Source: Terriglobia bacterium (lineage in GTDB: Bacteria > Acidobacteriota > Terriglobia > UBA7540). Taken from it: a DNA stretch of 46,954 nucleotides. Location of the stretch: positions 1 through 46,954 of the forward strand of contig JASHPE010000006.1 in NCBI GenBank assembly GCA_030038235.1, given 5' to 3'. How positions within the stretch are numbered: the stretch's first letter is position 1; each line of letters begins with the position of its first letter. The notes under the pieces were generated by a model, which saw only the letters and a program-made list of their open reading frames with translations, did no database searches and was not told where the DNA came from. The translations under genes were made by a program, and so were the position numbers. This document shows positions 8,203 through 17,437 of this stretch, piece by piece.

Positions 8203-10278
8203 TCATTCATCACCGCTGGCGGCCGTTGGCGCTTTCTCGACTCTCGTCACCTTTACGGGCGCGGCGATCGCTTCGAGCTGCGGGATGTCGAAGAACTTGT
8301 AGAAATCGAGGCAGAACAATTCGGGGGCGGCGCGGTACGGCACGGGCTTGTCGAGTAGATAGCTCAGGCTCTCAAGGGCATCACTGCTGACGATCTCCGA
8401 GTACGCGTCAGGTTCCAGCGCCGCAGCCGCAAGCGCGATCACCTGGTTGCGTTTGCCGTCGGTCTCCACGCGGACCTGAGCAGGGCCGTAGGGGCGACCC
8501 TTGTGGTCGCCCTGGGCAGGCACGAGGCCTGCCCCTACCCCCGCTGAGCGCAGCCAGTCCGTCACGGCAAGCAATTGCGCTACTTCCAGTCCGAGCGGAC
8601 GATCGCCGGTGCTCGCAGTGATCATTTCCCAATCGGCGGGATCCGGTTCCTGAGGAATGGTGGCGCCGTTGAAAAGCAGATCGAGCGCCAGCACCTGCTC
8701 GCCGCGATTCACGCGGTCGGAGACCATCTCTCCCGCGGCTTTTCTTCCCTTGTCGTCGAGCACGATGGTGGTGGGCGCGTCCGACTGCGCCGCAACCGCT
8801 TTGAGCCATACGGCCGTGGCGCCGAGGCCGTTCGAGAATTCAAAGCGGTAGGAAAGCGTCTCGAGACCCTGATGATGCGTGGCTGCGATTCTCCAGGCGT
8901 CCTCCACGCGAACGGGCGAGTAGCGAATCACGTTCTTCAATTGCTCGCGCTGGGCCTTCGCCCACGAGGCGCGCTCGGCGTCGCTCGAGCCGCCTGGAAT
9001 CGCAGGACGCGCGATCGAGGCCGCGAGCTTGCGGGCCAGACCGTTCAACGTGAGATTGTCAGGCGGTAACCCGACGGTGAGTTCCTGCTCGGATCGGATT
9101 TCCGCGTCGCTTGGGATTTCGGCGTCTGCCACTGGCAGGTGAAAGTGCTCGGTGATGAACCGATAAGCCTGCTGCCGGTTGTCGAGCTGATAATTGTGCG
9201 TGGCAGGGTCGAGATTCTCATGCCAGGCCAGCGCGCCGGAATCGCCGAGCAGCCGGAAGTAGGGTTGAATCTGCTCGTAGATGTAAGGCTTCACGAGCGC
9301 CGCCCGGAAGCAGCAATCGTCCTCGGCATTGTGAATGAGCAGGGTGGGACGCGGCGCGCGCAGGATGACGAGATCGGGATAGTCCTCGCCGGCCACGTAG
9401 TCCGTGGCGTTCTCCTCGATCTCGTTGGTGTCGACCGGATGCGTGAGATTCGACTGGAGCGACCCGAAACCTGCTACCTCCACGGCCACCGCCACGCGTT
9501 CGTCAAGCGCGCTCAAGATGATGGTCTGCCAGCCGCCGCCGGAGAGTCCGGTCATGCCGAGCCGATCGGGATCGGCGCCGGGCAAGCTCGCCAGGTAGTC
9601 AAGTCCGCGGCGCATGGCGAGATAAAAGATCCCGAGCGCGTTCGAGCCCACCAGATCGAGGTGCGCGGAGTAGTCGTGCTGGTCCTGGGGAATGCTCAAC
9701 TCGCCAAAGCCCATCCAGCCGAGGCTCAGCGCCAGCATGCCTCGCTTGGCGAGATTGATGCAGCGCTTCTGCTCATATTCGGCCGCCTCGCCCCGAGGCT
9801 CATGACCGATCACGTTCAGGATCGCCGGCACGCGTCCGTGAATCGAGTCCGGCTCGTAGAGGATGGCGATGGAGTCGAAGCCCGGGACGATTTCGTAGCG
9901 CAGCTTGTGGATCCGATAGCCGTAGCCGGTCTCAATGACGCCGACTTCTTCAAATCGCGGCGAAGCGTCGACCCACTCTCGAGGCCAGCCGTGATAAGCG
10001 ATCTGGCCCAGGACGTGTCGACGAAGTTTGTCTTGCCACGCCTTCAGCGCGGCCGGATCGGAGGCGGGCGGCAACTTGGGGATGCGCCGGTCGAGATACG
10101 ACTCCAGTTGGTATTCGGTCACCGCCACCGGCTGGATGGACTGCGAGAGCGGCTGCGCCACGGACCGTGGCGTGGTCTGGGCTGGGACCCGGACCGCCGG
10201 AATGATCACGATCAGCGCCGCGAACAGAAAGCCTCGAAATAGACGGACATCCTCAAAGCGCGCACGCCAACGATTCAT
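8203..10278 (-). CDS. Large secreted alpha/beta hydrolase (acetyl-xylan-esterase-like)
   Basis: A 691-residue predicted exported esterase with an N-terminal hydrophobic segment (FLFAALIVIIPAVRVPAQ). The first half is an alpha/beta hydrolase with the nucleophile Ser246 in GMTGLSGGGW, an acid candidate at 320-321 in HNAEDDCC, and a His in DPATHNYQ near residue 350. This layout resembles acetyl-xylan and glucuronoyl esterase-like proteins. The second half is a smaller hydrolase-like domain with IVLDDKGRKAAGE. At about residues 581-597 it carries a 17-residue insert encoded by a 51-base twin-hairpin repeat (see separate entry). The start overlaps the stop of the Gfo/Idh gene as TGATG. Likely role: de-acylation of plant or microbial polysaccharide. 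Confidence 0.82.
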   Translation of the reverse strand: MNRWRARFEDVRLFRGFLFAALIVIIPAVRVPAQTTPRSVAQPLSQSIQPVAVTEYQLESYLDRRIPKLPPASDPAALKAWQDKLRRHVLGQIAYHGWPREWVDASPRFEEVGVIETGYGYRIHKLRYEIVPGFDSIAILYEPDSIHGRVPAILNVIGHEPRGEAAEYEQKRCINLAKRGMLALSLGWMGFGELSIPQDQHDYSAHLDLVGSNALGIFYLAMRRGLDYLASLPGADPDRLGMTGLSGGGWQTIILSALDERVAVAVEVAGFGSLQSNLTHPVDTNEIEENATDYVAGEDYPDLVILRAPRPTLLIHNAEDDCCFRAALVKPYIYEQIQPYFRLLGDSGALAWHENLDPATHNYQLDNRQQAYRFITEHFHLPVADAEIPSDAEIRSEQELTVGLPPDNLTLNGLARKLAASIARPAIPGGSSDAERASWAKAQREQLKNVIRYSPVRVEDAWRIAATHHQGLETLSYRFEFSNGLGATAVWLKAVAAQSDAPTTIVLDDKGRKAAGEMVSDRVNRGEQVLALDLLFNGATIPQEPDPADWEMITASTGDRPLGLEVAQLLAVTDWLRSAGVGAGLVPAQGDHKGRPYGPAQVRVETDGKRNQVIALAAAALEPDAYSEIVSSDALESLSYLLDKPVPYRAAPELFCLDFYKFFDIPQLEAIAAPVKVTRVEKAPTAASGDE
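8488..8538. repeat. 51-base twin-hairpin repeat inside the esterase gene
   Basis: Bounded by GTAGGGGC and its reverse complement GCCCCTAC, it holds two perfect hairpins in tandem: GGGCGACC/GGTCGCCC with a five-base loop and GGGCAGGC/GCCTGCCC with a five-base loop. At 51 bases (17 codons) it keeps the esterase reading frame. Related motifs occur at 11765, 30362, 39710 and 41919 in this window, always between or at the edges of genes, so this copy looks like an insertion into the coding sequence. Confidence 0.88.
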
Positions 10279-11741
10279 CAGTCCCCCCGCGACGCCGCAT
10301 CGTCATGTTGTGCCGGCGGCCGATCTACAATATCCTCTTTCTGCGGATCCCAATACAACCTTTTGCCGCTCCAGTACGACTGCGCCGACATGATGCAGAC
10401 GATCGCGTGCGAGAAGCCGTGGTCAACCGTGGCGTTCGGCTGCTTGCGATCGCGCATGGAATCCAGCCAGTTCAGCATGTGGCCAAGATCGTCATCGCTC
10501 GGACCGCGCGAGTCGGCAGGCACGCCCGCCACGTGTACCACCTCCGCCTTATCGTTCGGCGGACCATCGACGGGCACCTGCGTGTAGTAGGGCGGCGTGT
10601 CCTCGGGGTCAAGTTCCTGCCGGTTGCCTTCGTCGGTGACCACGAAGAGCGACGCGCCTTCGCCGCCGTAGTTGATGATGGTGCCATCGCGGCCCTGGAT
10701 GCGCGAAAAGCTGCGATAGCTGTTCCCGAAGGTGGTTTTGTAGGTGTAGAGGAAACCCTTGGGATAGGTTACGGCGGTCACGACCGTGTCGGGATTCTCA
10801 CGGCGGTCTTTCCAGACGAAGATGCCTCCGTTCGCCACCCCGCTCAGCGGATACGATTCATCGGTCCAGAGATGCACGAGGTCGGAGCCGTGGCTCAGCC
10901 ACTGATCGAAGATTCCCGACGAAAAGTCTTTGTAAAGGCGGAATTCCAGATAGACGTGCGGGTCGAACGGACGATATGGCTTGCCGAGCAGCCAGCGATT
11001 CCAATCGGTGTCCTCCTCGTGCAGCTTGGACCGGCGGTCGAGCCACTCGTTCCACTGCTTATCCTTATCGACCAGCATCTCGCGCGAGCTGTCGGCGTCC
11101 CAATCCACCCAACGCCAGCGCTCTTCATTGACGTTCCATTCCTGCTCGATGTGGACAACCTCGCCGATGCGTCCCGAGCGGATGATGTCGCGGACCGCCA
11201 ACGGGTAAGGCTGGCTGCGATGCTGCGTGCCCACCTGGACGATCTGCTTCGACGCCTTGGTCACGTCGCGGGCTTGCTTCGCCTCCGCCAGCACGTTGGC
11301 GAACGGCTTCTCGACGTAGCAATCCTTGCCGGCCTCGACTACGTCGATCAGCAGCTTGGCATGCTGGAAATCGCCGGTCGCGATCATGACGCCGTCGATG
11401 TCATTGCGTGCGAGCATTGCCTCGGAGTACTTATAGGCTTGCGGATCGCCGTTGAACGCGCGTTTCACCTGAGCTGCGCGACGCTCGCGCGCCAAAGTCC
11501 AGATGTCGCATACGGCGACCGTCTCAACCGGCGTGTGATTGGCGGCCATCCGCGCCATGTGGACGTGACCTTCGCTGCGTCCGCCGCACCCGAGCTGGCC
11601 GAGCCGGATGCGGTCGTTCGCGCCAATGATGCGTCCATAGGAACGCGCCGTCATGCCGGCGGTGGAGGCGGCCAGAATCGCGCCGCCTGCCCGCTTGATG
11701 AACTTCCGGCGATCGATGTCATTCGTCTCTTCACTTCCCAT
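10278..11741 (-). CDS. Tat-exported Gfo/Idh/MocA family oxidoreductase
   Basis: A 487-residue NAD(P)-dependent sugar or inositol dehydrogenase-like protein with a twin-arginine signal (DRRKFIKRAGGAILAASTAG). The Rossmann domain follows, with RLGQLGCGGRSEGH, then the conserved CYVEKPFANVLAEA. The C-terminal alpha/beta domain ends near HMLNWLDSMRDRKQP. The ATG at 11741 is chosen because it has a GGGAGG site just upstream. A longer in-frame extension to 11831 only translates the adjacent repeat element. Its stop overlaps the esterase start by one base. An exported Gfo/Idh protein next to a GH38 enzyme, an esterase and an epimerase points to periplasmic sugar oxidation, but the substrate cannot be told. 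Confidence 0.88.
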   Translation of the reverse strand: MGSEETNDIDRRKFIKRAGGAILAASTAGMTARSYGRIIGANDRIRLGQLGCGGRSEGHVHMARMAANHTPVETVAVCDIWTLARERRAAQVKRAFNGDPQAYKYSEAMLARNDIDGVMIATGDFQHAKLLIDVVEAGKDCYVEKPFANVLAEAKQARDVTKASKQIVQVGTQHRSQPYPLAVRDIIRSGRIGEVVHIEQEWNVNEERWRWVDWDADSSREMLVDKDKQWNEWLDRRSKLHEEDTDWNRWLLGKPYRPFDPHVYLEFRLYKDFSSGIFDQWLSHGSDLVHLWTDESYPLSGVANGGIFVWKDRRENPDTVVTAVTYPKGFLYTYKTTFGNSYRSFSRIQGRDGTIINYGGEGASLFVVTDEGNRQELDPEDTPPYYTQVPVDGPPNDKAEVVHVAGVPADSRGPSDDDLGHMLNWLDSMRDRKQPNATVDHGFSHAIVCIMSAQSYWSGKRLYWDPQKEDIVDRPPAQHDDAASRGD

Positions 11742-11764
11742 CGATACCTCCCGCAGGCGAGGAG

Positions 11765-11844
11765 ACGGGCGGCCCTTGTGGCCGCCCAACCAATGGCATG
11801 CACAAGTAACACGCTGCAATAGGGCGGCCACAAGGGCCGCCCGT
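11765..11844. repeat. Inverted-repeat element between nagB and the Gfo/Idh gene
   Basis: Two perfect 23-base arms (11765-11787 and 11822-11844) face each other across a 34-base loop. Each arm itself folds around CTTGTG or its complement (GGGCGGCC pairing with GGCCGCCC). It sits between the nagB stop and the Gfo/Idh start and could weaken or stabilise read-through transcription. It is a sequence relative of the elements at 8488 and 39710. Confidence 0.85.
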
Positions 11845-11870
11845 ACGTCTGAAATTATGATACCCCGCGC

Positions 11871-12650
11871 TCAATCGAGCCCCGCCGCGGAATCCCGATC
11901 CAAAAACACCGTGACGTCAGGATGGGTGCGGAAGATGGTGGCGGGGCAGGCGGTCGAAATCGGGTCTTCGAGAGTGCGTCTCACAATGCGCGCTTTGCGC
12001 GGCCCCGGAACCGATGCGATCAACTTAGGGACACGCAGCAGCGTCGGGATCGTCAGCGTCAGCGCCTGTTGCGGAACCGCGTCGACGTTGGGAAACCATC
12101 CCTCCGCCACCTGCTGATGCCGGCACTCGTTGTCGAGGTGAACGAGCTTCATGTCACGCGGATCGGCAAAATCAGCCTCGGCCGGATCGTTGAATGCCAG
12201 GTGCCCGTTCTCGCCGATCCCAAGCAGACACAATCGCGGATCGTGCGCGCGCAGCAGGCGAACATAGCCGCCACAGACGGCTTCGAGGTCCGGCTCGGTG
12301 CCGTCGATTTCGTGAAATGCGCCGAGCGAAACCCGGCTGGTCAAGTTTTCGCGAAGGTAGCGCCGGAACGAAGCCGGATGGTCCGGCGCGATGCCGACGT
12401 ACTCGTCCATGTGGAAGCCGACCACTTGGTTCCAGGGCAGATTCGGTGTGGCCGTGAGAGCGTGGAGAGTGGCGAGCTGTGAGGCGCCGGTGGCGAAGAT
12501 CACGCCGACCGTGGACGCGCCTGCCGCCAGCTCTCGAAGGCTCTCGGCCGCGGCTCTCGCGGCCGCCTTGCCTGCGGCTTCGCGCGACGAGTGGACTTCC
12601 ACCCGCATGGTGCCGACTTGAAGGCTCCTGACGGCCTGCTCCGTAGCCAT
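11871..12650 (-). CDS. nagB: Glucosamine-6-phosphate deaminase
   Basis: Converts glucosamine 6-phosphate to fructose 6-phosphate and ammonia, feeding amino sugars into glycolysis. The 259-residue length matches the NagB/6-phosphogluconolactonase family. Visible motifs: VGVIFATGASQ near residue 50, VVGFHMDEYVGI near residue 80 with the catalytic Asp-Glu pair, and LLGIGENGHLAFNDPAEADF near residue 145. NagB-type enzymes usually have GxDGHIAFNEP here, so the assignment is good but not absolute. A GAGGAG site precedes the ATG. It lies 126 bases downstream of the GH38 gene on the same strand, consistent with use of amino sugars released outside the cell. Confidence 0.85.
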   Translation of the reverse strand: MATEQAVRSLQVGTMRVEVHSSREAAGKAAARAAAESLRELAAGASTVGVIFATGASQLATLHALTATPNLPWNQVVGFHMDEYVGIAPDHPASFRRYLRENLTSRVSLGAFHEIDGTEPDLEAVCGGYVRLLRAHDPRLCLLGIGENGHLAFNDPAEADFADPRDMKLVHLDNECRHQQVAEGWFPNVDAVPQQALTLTIPTLLRVPKLIASVPGPRKARIVRRTLEDPISTACPATIFRTHPDVTVFLDRDSAAGLD

Positions 12651-12776
12651 TTCGATTGCTCCTCTCGAGATGTGCCGAACGAGGACACTCTCCGGCAGAG
12701 AGGTCTGCGGGAGACCCCGATTATATCCCGGCTAAAGGAACGGGCGTCGCCAAGGACTACAGGACTCCCCCGACAA

Positions 12777-15700
12777 TCAGTGTTGTGCCGCCGGAGGCAC
12801 AAGGGTCATGGCAAAGACCACGACATTCCGGTTGTGCGGCAAGCTGACGCTGCGCACGTCCTTGCTGCTGTCGAGAGTGAAGGAATACGCGTAGAGGTTG
12901 CCGGTGCGATCGTCGGTGCTGCCGTCGCCAACCAGGCGATACGGCATAGCGACGGCCGCAGACTCGCCGCTGAATTGGTTGGGAGCATACCAGTCGCTCA
13001 GGTTTTGAGTGAATGACTGCGTGGTGCCGTCCCCGTACGTGAGGGTAAAGGTTTGCATCTCCTGGCTGCCTTCCACGCCCGTCGCAAGCAACTTGAGCGC
13101 AGCGAATTTCCCGGGCGGAAGCGGGACTGTCGCGCCGGTAACGACGTCGGGCGCGCCCGCGGGCCCGAGCTTGAAGATCACGCCGTCTCCCACTTGTTCG
13201 GGGCCGAGGGCCTGTTTCGAACACGCCCAGCCCTCCGCGTCGAGACTCGCCGCGCCTGTGAACTTCGAGCCGTCGTCATAGATTCCGGTCGCATTGAAGG
13301 AGGATGACAGATCGACCGGTACCGTGCCGGTTGCGACCGGCGTCACCGCCAGCGTATCTGTGACGGAGTGGGAGATTCCGCCCGAAGTTCCGGTGATCGT
13401 GAGTGTCGATGTTGTGGCCGGAACCGAACTGGCCACCTTCAGTGTCATGGTGCTGCTTCCTGCGGTGCTGGCAGGGCTGAACGACGCCGTGACCCCTTCG
13501 GGCAATCCCGAAACGGTCAGGTCGACGCTGTCGTTGAAGCCGCCTCTGGGCATCACCATGACTATGGTGGTGGCGCTCATGCCCTGTGGAACTGAGACCC
13601 TCGCCGCCGACGTGGACAACACAAAATCCTTGGGACCGGCGGCAGGCGAGGGCAGCACATCATACAGCGGCTGCGCCGGTTCCACTTCCGGGTTCTCATC
13701 GGCGACCGACACGGCCAGAATGCGGACCTTATCGTTGTCCGGCAGCCGGATGGTCTTCGCTCCGGCCGGCAGGTCGATGGGATAAACGAATAGATAGGAA
13801 TAGGAGTAAGGAACGTTCTCTCCGGCGGCATTGTGGTGATGGGAGCAGTACCACGCCAGAGTGGCGCGCTTGATGTACGCCGGCTTGAGGCCGATCATCT
13901 CACCGTAGTTGTCGTGCAAGGTATCTTTCGAGCTCCATTGCCGGTCGTACCACTGCCCGATGAATCCGCCCCAATCCTGGACGTTCAATTCGATCTGTTT
14001 GCCACCTGCTTCAAACGTCGACTTCTGGTCGCCATCGACCGATGCCGCCAACACGTAGGCACGATTGTAGTGACCGGCAGGCAAGTCAATCGTCTGGCCT
14101 TTGGCTACGACCGCGTCAGGCGTTCCGGTTTTCGCAGGCGCGAGGTGGAACTGCACGTTGTTGAAGTCGATTTGCGCGGGCAGCATCTCGGCCGGCAACG
14201 CGTCGCCTTTGCCATCGAATCCGCCGGACGATTGCGTACCGTCGTTGCTGGCGCCCGCAAGGTCGTAGTTCAGCGTCACGGGTGTGGAATGAACCACCGC
14301 GACTTTTGCCGGCGCCGCCGCCAGCTTCACGGCAAACGTCTGCGGCTGGTATGCGGTGAACGACGTGACCAGCGCGCCGCCCGTAACGGTAGCGGGTCCG
14401 ACCGGCTGTTCCTGGCCATTCACTTCGCGAGCGGAAGTGATCGGCGCCGCGAACGATACTTTGACGTTCGGCTGCGGACGGCCGTCGAGTTCAACCATCC
14501 GTACGATCACTTCGTCGCTCAGCTCGGCTTTCTTCAACGCCATTAGCCGAATGCGCGGATTGTCGATTTTCAGAAGGGCGAACCTCTTACCGAGCGCGCC
14601 CCGATGCCGGGTAGCCACGAAGGCCATCAGCGGATCGTTCAGGCGCTGTCCCTGCCAGTCGGTGCCGGCCTGCCGCCAGTCGCCACCGTGCCCGGCGATG
14701 CCGTAAACGAAATCGTGATGGCCGATATCCTGCGTCGCCTGGTCCGGATACCCTCCGGCCACGCCGGGAGTGCGAATCAGAGTCAACCGGATCGTGTTGT
14801 CGACCGGCTTGTCCGATCCGTTCTTGCAATCGGTCAGGATCGTGGCGCCGTAAGTGCCGCTCATATCGGTCAAGTCGATCCACTGGTGCGACGGAACCTC
14901 AAACTTCTTCGGCTCCGCCGTGGGACGCTCGATGGTTCCGATGTCCCAGTTATACGTCGCCATGCGATTGGAGGCAGTTAGTGGGAACGCTGCCTTGAGG
15001 TTCGACTCGCGGGTATTCCAGTCGATCGAATTGGCGAACTCCACCCGTTTTCCCGCATCTCCTGCCGAAAGGCGAATCGTCTGCACAAACCGCGAGCCTG
15101 CCGTTTCACGCGAGACTTCTACGGCCACGCGCGCCGGACCGTTCTCAACCACGCGAACCTTCGCCGGACCACTCACGTACGCCTTCGGCGCCGCCTGTTC
15201 CTGGTCCCAGTCCATGTTCCAGGCCGGCCACTGCGTGGGATTGTCGTAGGAGATGGCCAGGCGTGCGGGAGCAGCCAGCAGTTCCTTGCCGATCGACTTG
15301 TCGAAAATGCTGGCGACGTCGCCGTCCGAATTCAGCGTCACGCGGTAGTACTGATTCTCGAGCGAATTCTCGGTGACTTTCAGCGACGAAGCGGCGGCCG
15401 CCGCACCGGGCTGAACATCGTAGACCGTGTAGCCGACCGGGGGAGCTTGCGCGATGAAGAGAACATTTTCGCCCTCGATTTGCGACGGAACGACCCGGCC
15501 ATCAGGACCGCTCACATGAACGGCCTTGGGCATGCCGCCCGGGAAATCCACCTTCGCTTCCAGCACGTCTTCCCGCGCCACGCTGAGCGGATTGTAGACG
15601 ACGACCGGAATGCCCTTCGTTTGCGTATCGAGCGCGGAGGCGACGGCTTCAGTGGCGCTGCTCAGCACGTCCGCGAACTGATTCAGCGCGATCACGTCAT

Positions 15701-17174
15701 CATTCCAAGCGAATTCGTACGCCCTGGGAGTTGCGGTGCCGGCCGCGAGATCGTGAAAATGTCCACCCATAACGAGCGTCCAGGCATCATTGAGGCGCTG
15801 GAGGGGATAGGATCGCCCGCCGAGCCACTGGGCCGCGATCGAGGCTTCTTCGGCCGCCTCCGCCAGCAACTCTTCTTTTCTGAGCCAACGCTTCTGATAG
15901 CCCTCCGACGTCAGCGAGCCCGCAGAATGGTTGGTAAGCTCCATTTCGCCGGTGTAGCGCGGCAGTCGAGCCTCTTCCGACGGCGTGATGTCGAGGAACA
16001 TCTGGTCGGCGCGCGACGAAATCACGTGCACCGGTCCATCGCCCACCTTAACCGACGGCCAGGCGGGATGAGGCTGACCAGGGGGAATGAATTCGCCAAA
16101 CGGGGGAAAGCTTGCGGTTCCTCCGGTGACGATCGCTTCCAGCCGCTTCACCGAATCCTCATCCGGAGCCCCGCCGATGTCACCGGTGCCGTAGTAGTGA
16201 TAGTCCGTGTAGGTGCCGGTGAGCTTGCCGTTCTGCTCGACGCGTGCGGCCCAGTTGTCCTGATAGCGATCGAATTCCTGGTCCTGCTGGACTTTCGTCA
16301 ATCCCTCAATCTGGCTCTGCAGGCTGAAATACTCCTGAATGTCTTTGGGATCGAACGTGCCGCCGCTCTGCTGTATCTGTTCCAGCTTCTGTCGCAGCGG
16401 CTGCATCTTCTTCTCGAGATCGGCGAGCGCGGTGTTCGGCGGCATGGGAGGCAGCGGCTTGCTGAGATCGGTGTCGATCCCGCCGCTATAGCTGCCCGGA
16501 TTCAGTCCGGCCAACACAGCTTCGCCGTCAGGTCCGACCCAGACACCTACGTTAAAGGGTGTGCCTTCGGGCGTCTTCTCGAGCGACTGCGGACCTCCGC
16601 CCGGCGCGGAAGAGCCCCATACTAGTTTCTGCGTGGAGAATCCCTTGACCCCGGAATGCGCGAGAATGCTCGGCAGCGACGCCGGAAATCCGAAGCAGTC
16701 CGGCAGCATGTATTCTGCACTGTACTTTCCGAATTCACGGCGGAACCAGTCGTTGCCATACAGAATCTGCCGGATGATGGCCTCGGCGCTCGGCGCGTTC
16801 ACGTCGCCTTCTTCCATCGAAGAGCCCGCTGGGTACCACTGGCCCGAGTCCACGTACTTCTTCAGCCTGGCGAAATCGGTGGGATAGTATTCCTTCATCA
16901 ACCGGTAGCGATTGGCGCCGCTGAAATTGAAAACGTAGTGCGGATATTTGTCAAACAGCGTGAAGTTGTCCTCCATGGTCTTGCGAAGATACTCGCTGAT
17001 CACCTGGGGGTACTCCCACCGCCATTCGGTGTCCAGGTGGGCGTAACCGACCACGTAGAGCGTGGGCTGCTTGCTCAGATCCGGTTTATCGCTTGTCTGC
17101 GCACAGGCCCCGCCAAAGAAGGTCAGGCAGACCAACGGGGCTGAAATGAGGGTCCAGAACGACGATCGCGCCAT
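12777..17174 (-). CDS. Secreted GH38 alpha-mannosidase-like glycoside hydrolase
   Basis: A 1465-residue exported protein starting with a signal peptide (SSFWTLISAPLVCLTFFGGACA). The GH38 catalytic domain fills roughly residues 35-400: VVGYAHLDTEWRWEYP supplies the zinc-binding His-Asp pair and LPDCFGFPASLPSILAHSG near residue 165 contains the nucleophile Asp. Middle and beta domains follow (ENSLENQYYRVTLNSDGDV is typical of the GH38 C-terminal domain). The last 300 residues add an Ig-like bacterial domain (VSVPQGMSATTIVM, SGLPEGVTASFSPAS) and a final beta domain resembling its own segment near residue 1010. An AGGAGG site precedes the ATG. It heads the minus-strand carbohydrate cluster and probably trims mannose-bearing glycans in the periplasm or outside the cell. 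Confidence 0.92.
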   Translation of the reverse strand: MARSSFWTLISAPLVCLTFFGGACAQTSDKPDLSKQPTLYVVGYAHLDTEWRWEYPQVISEYLRKTMEDNFTLFDKYPHYVFNFSGANRYRLMKEYYPTDFARLKKYVDSGQWYPAGSSMEEGDVNAPSAEAIIRQILYGNDWFRREFGKYSAEYMLPDCFGFPASLPSILAHSGVKGFSTQKLVWGSSAPGGGPQSLEKTPEGTPFNVGVWVGPDGEAVLAGLNPGSYSGGIDTDLSKPLPPMPPNTALADLEKKMQPLRQKLEQIQQSGGTFDPKDIQEYFSLQSQIEGLTKVQQDQEFDRYQDNWAARVEQNGKLTGTYTDYHYYGTGDIGGAPDEDSVKRLEAIVTGGTASFPPFGEFIPPGQPHPAWPSVKVGDGPVHVISSRADQMFLDITPSEEARLPRYTGEMELTNHSAGSLTSEGYQKRWLRKEELLAEAAEEASIAAQWLGGRSYPLQRLNDAWTLVMGGHFHDLAAGTATPRAYEFAWNDDVIALNQFADVLSSATEAVASALDTQTKGIPVVVYNPLSVAREDVLEAKVDFPGGMPKAVHVSGPDGRVVPSQIEGENVLFIAQAPPVGYTVYDVQPGAAAAASSLKVTENSLENQYYRVTLNSDGDVASIFDKSIGKELLAAPARLAISYDNPTQWPAWNMDWDQEQAAPKAYVSGPAKVRVVENGPARVAVEVSRETAGSRFVQTIRLSAGDAGKRVEFANSIDWNTRESNLKAAFPLTASNRMATYNWDIGTIERPTAEPKKFEVPSHQWIDLTDMSGTYGATILTDCKNGSDKPVDNTIRLTLIRTPGVAGGYPDQATQDIGHHDFVYGIAGHGGDWRQAGTDWQGQRLNDPLMAFVATRHRGALGKRFALLKIDNPRIRLMALKKAELSDEVIVRMVELDGRPQPNVKVSFAAPITSAREVNGQEQPVGPATVTGGALVTSFTAYQPQTFAVKLAAAPAKVAVVHSTPVTLNYDLAGASNDGTQSSGGFDGKGDALPAEMLPAQIDFNNVQFHLAPAKTGTPDAVVAKGQTIDLPAGHYNRAYVLAASVDGDQKSTFEAGGKQIELNVQDWGGFIGQWYDRQWSSKDTLHDNYGEMIGLKPAYIKRATLAWYCSHHHNAAGENVPYSYSYLFVYPIDLPAGAKTIRLPDNDKVRILAVSVADENPEVEPAQPLYDVLPSPAAGPKDFVLSTSAARVSVPQGMSATTIVMVMPRGGFNDSVDLTVSGLPEGVTASFSPASTAGSSTMTLKVASSVPATTSTLTITGTSGGISHSVTDTLAVTPVATGTVPVDLSSSFNATGIYDDGSKFTGAASLDAEGWACSKQALGPEQVGDGVIFKLGPAGAPDVVTGATVPLPPGKFAALKLLATGVEGSQEMQTFTLTYGDGTTQSFTQNLSDWYAPNQFSGESAAVAMPYRLVGDGSTDDRTGNLYAYSFTLDSSKDVRSVSLPHNRNVVVFAMTLVPPAAQH

Positions 17175-17211
17175 GCATTCCTCCTAACAGTTTTAGAAAC
17201 CTTCCGACGCC

Positions 17212-17437
17212 GTCATTCTGAGTGGAGCGAAGAATATAGTGACGCGCATCGCGTAGCGCGGCCGTCCCGGCCGCTGTAGCTGGGGCGTCTCGCCCCGGCC
17301 CCAGTGCGGGCGAGCCGCCCGCCCGACAGCCGGCAAGATGCCGGCGCTACGTGTAGCCGGCGTCACTCCATTTCGTAATCCTCGTTAAGTTCCTTGAAAA
17401 GCGAGAGAAACAGATTCTTCGCTCCGCTCAGAATGAC
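17212..17437. repeat. Composite GC-rich repeat bounded by 24-base inverted ends
   Basis: The ends (17212-17235 and 17414-17437) are inverted copies of one 24-base motif beginning GTCATTCTGAG and differ at one base. Between them lie several tandem hairpins: GCGGCCG/GCCGC near 17260, GGGGCG/CGCCCC near 17283, and GCCGGCA/TGCCGGC near 17333, the set being bracketed by GTAGC/GCTAC. No open frame of note is inside. It looks like several short repeats nested in one another, upstream of the GH38 gene. Confidence 0.8.

Noticed and set aside
9139-11822. Long plus-strand frames (367 and 505 codons) opposite the esterase and Gfo/Idh genes
   Set aside because: Same reason: antisense to clear enzymes, composition typical of mirror frames, no recognisable family.
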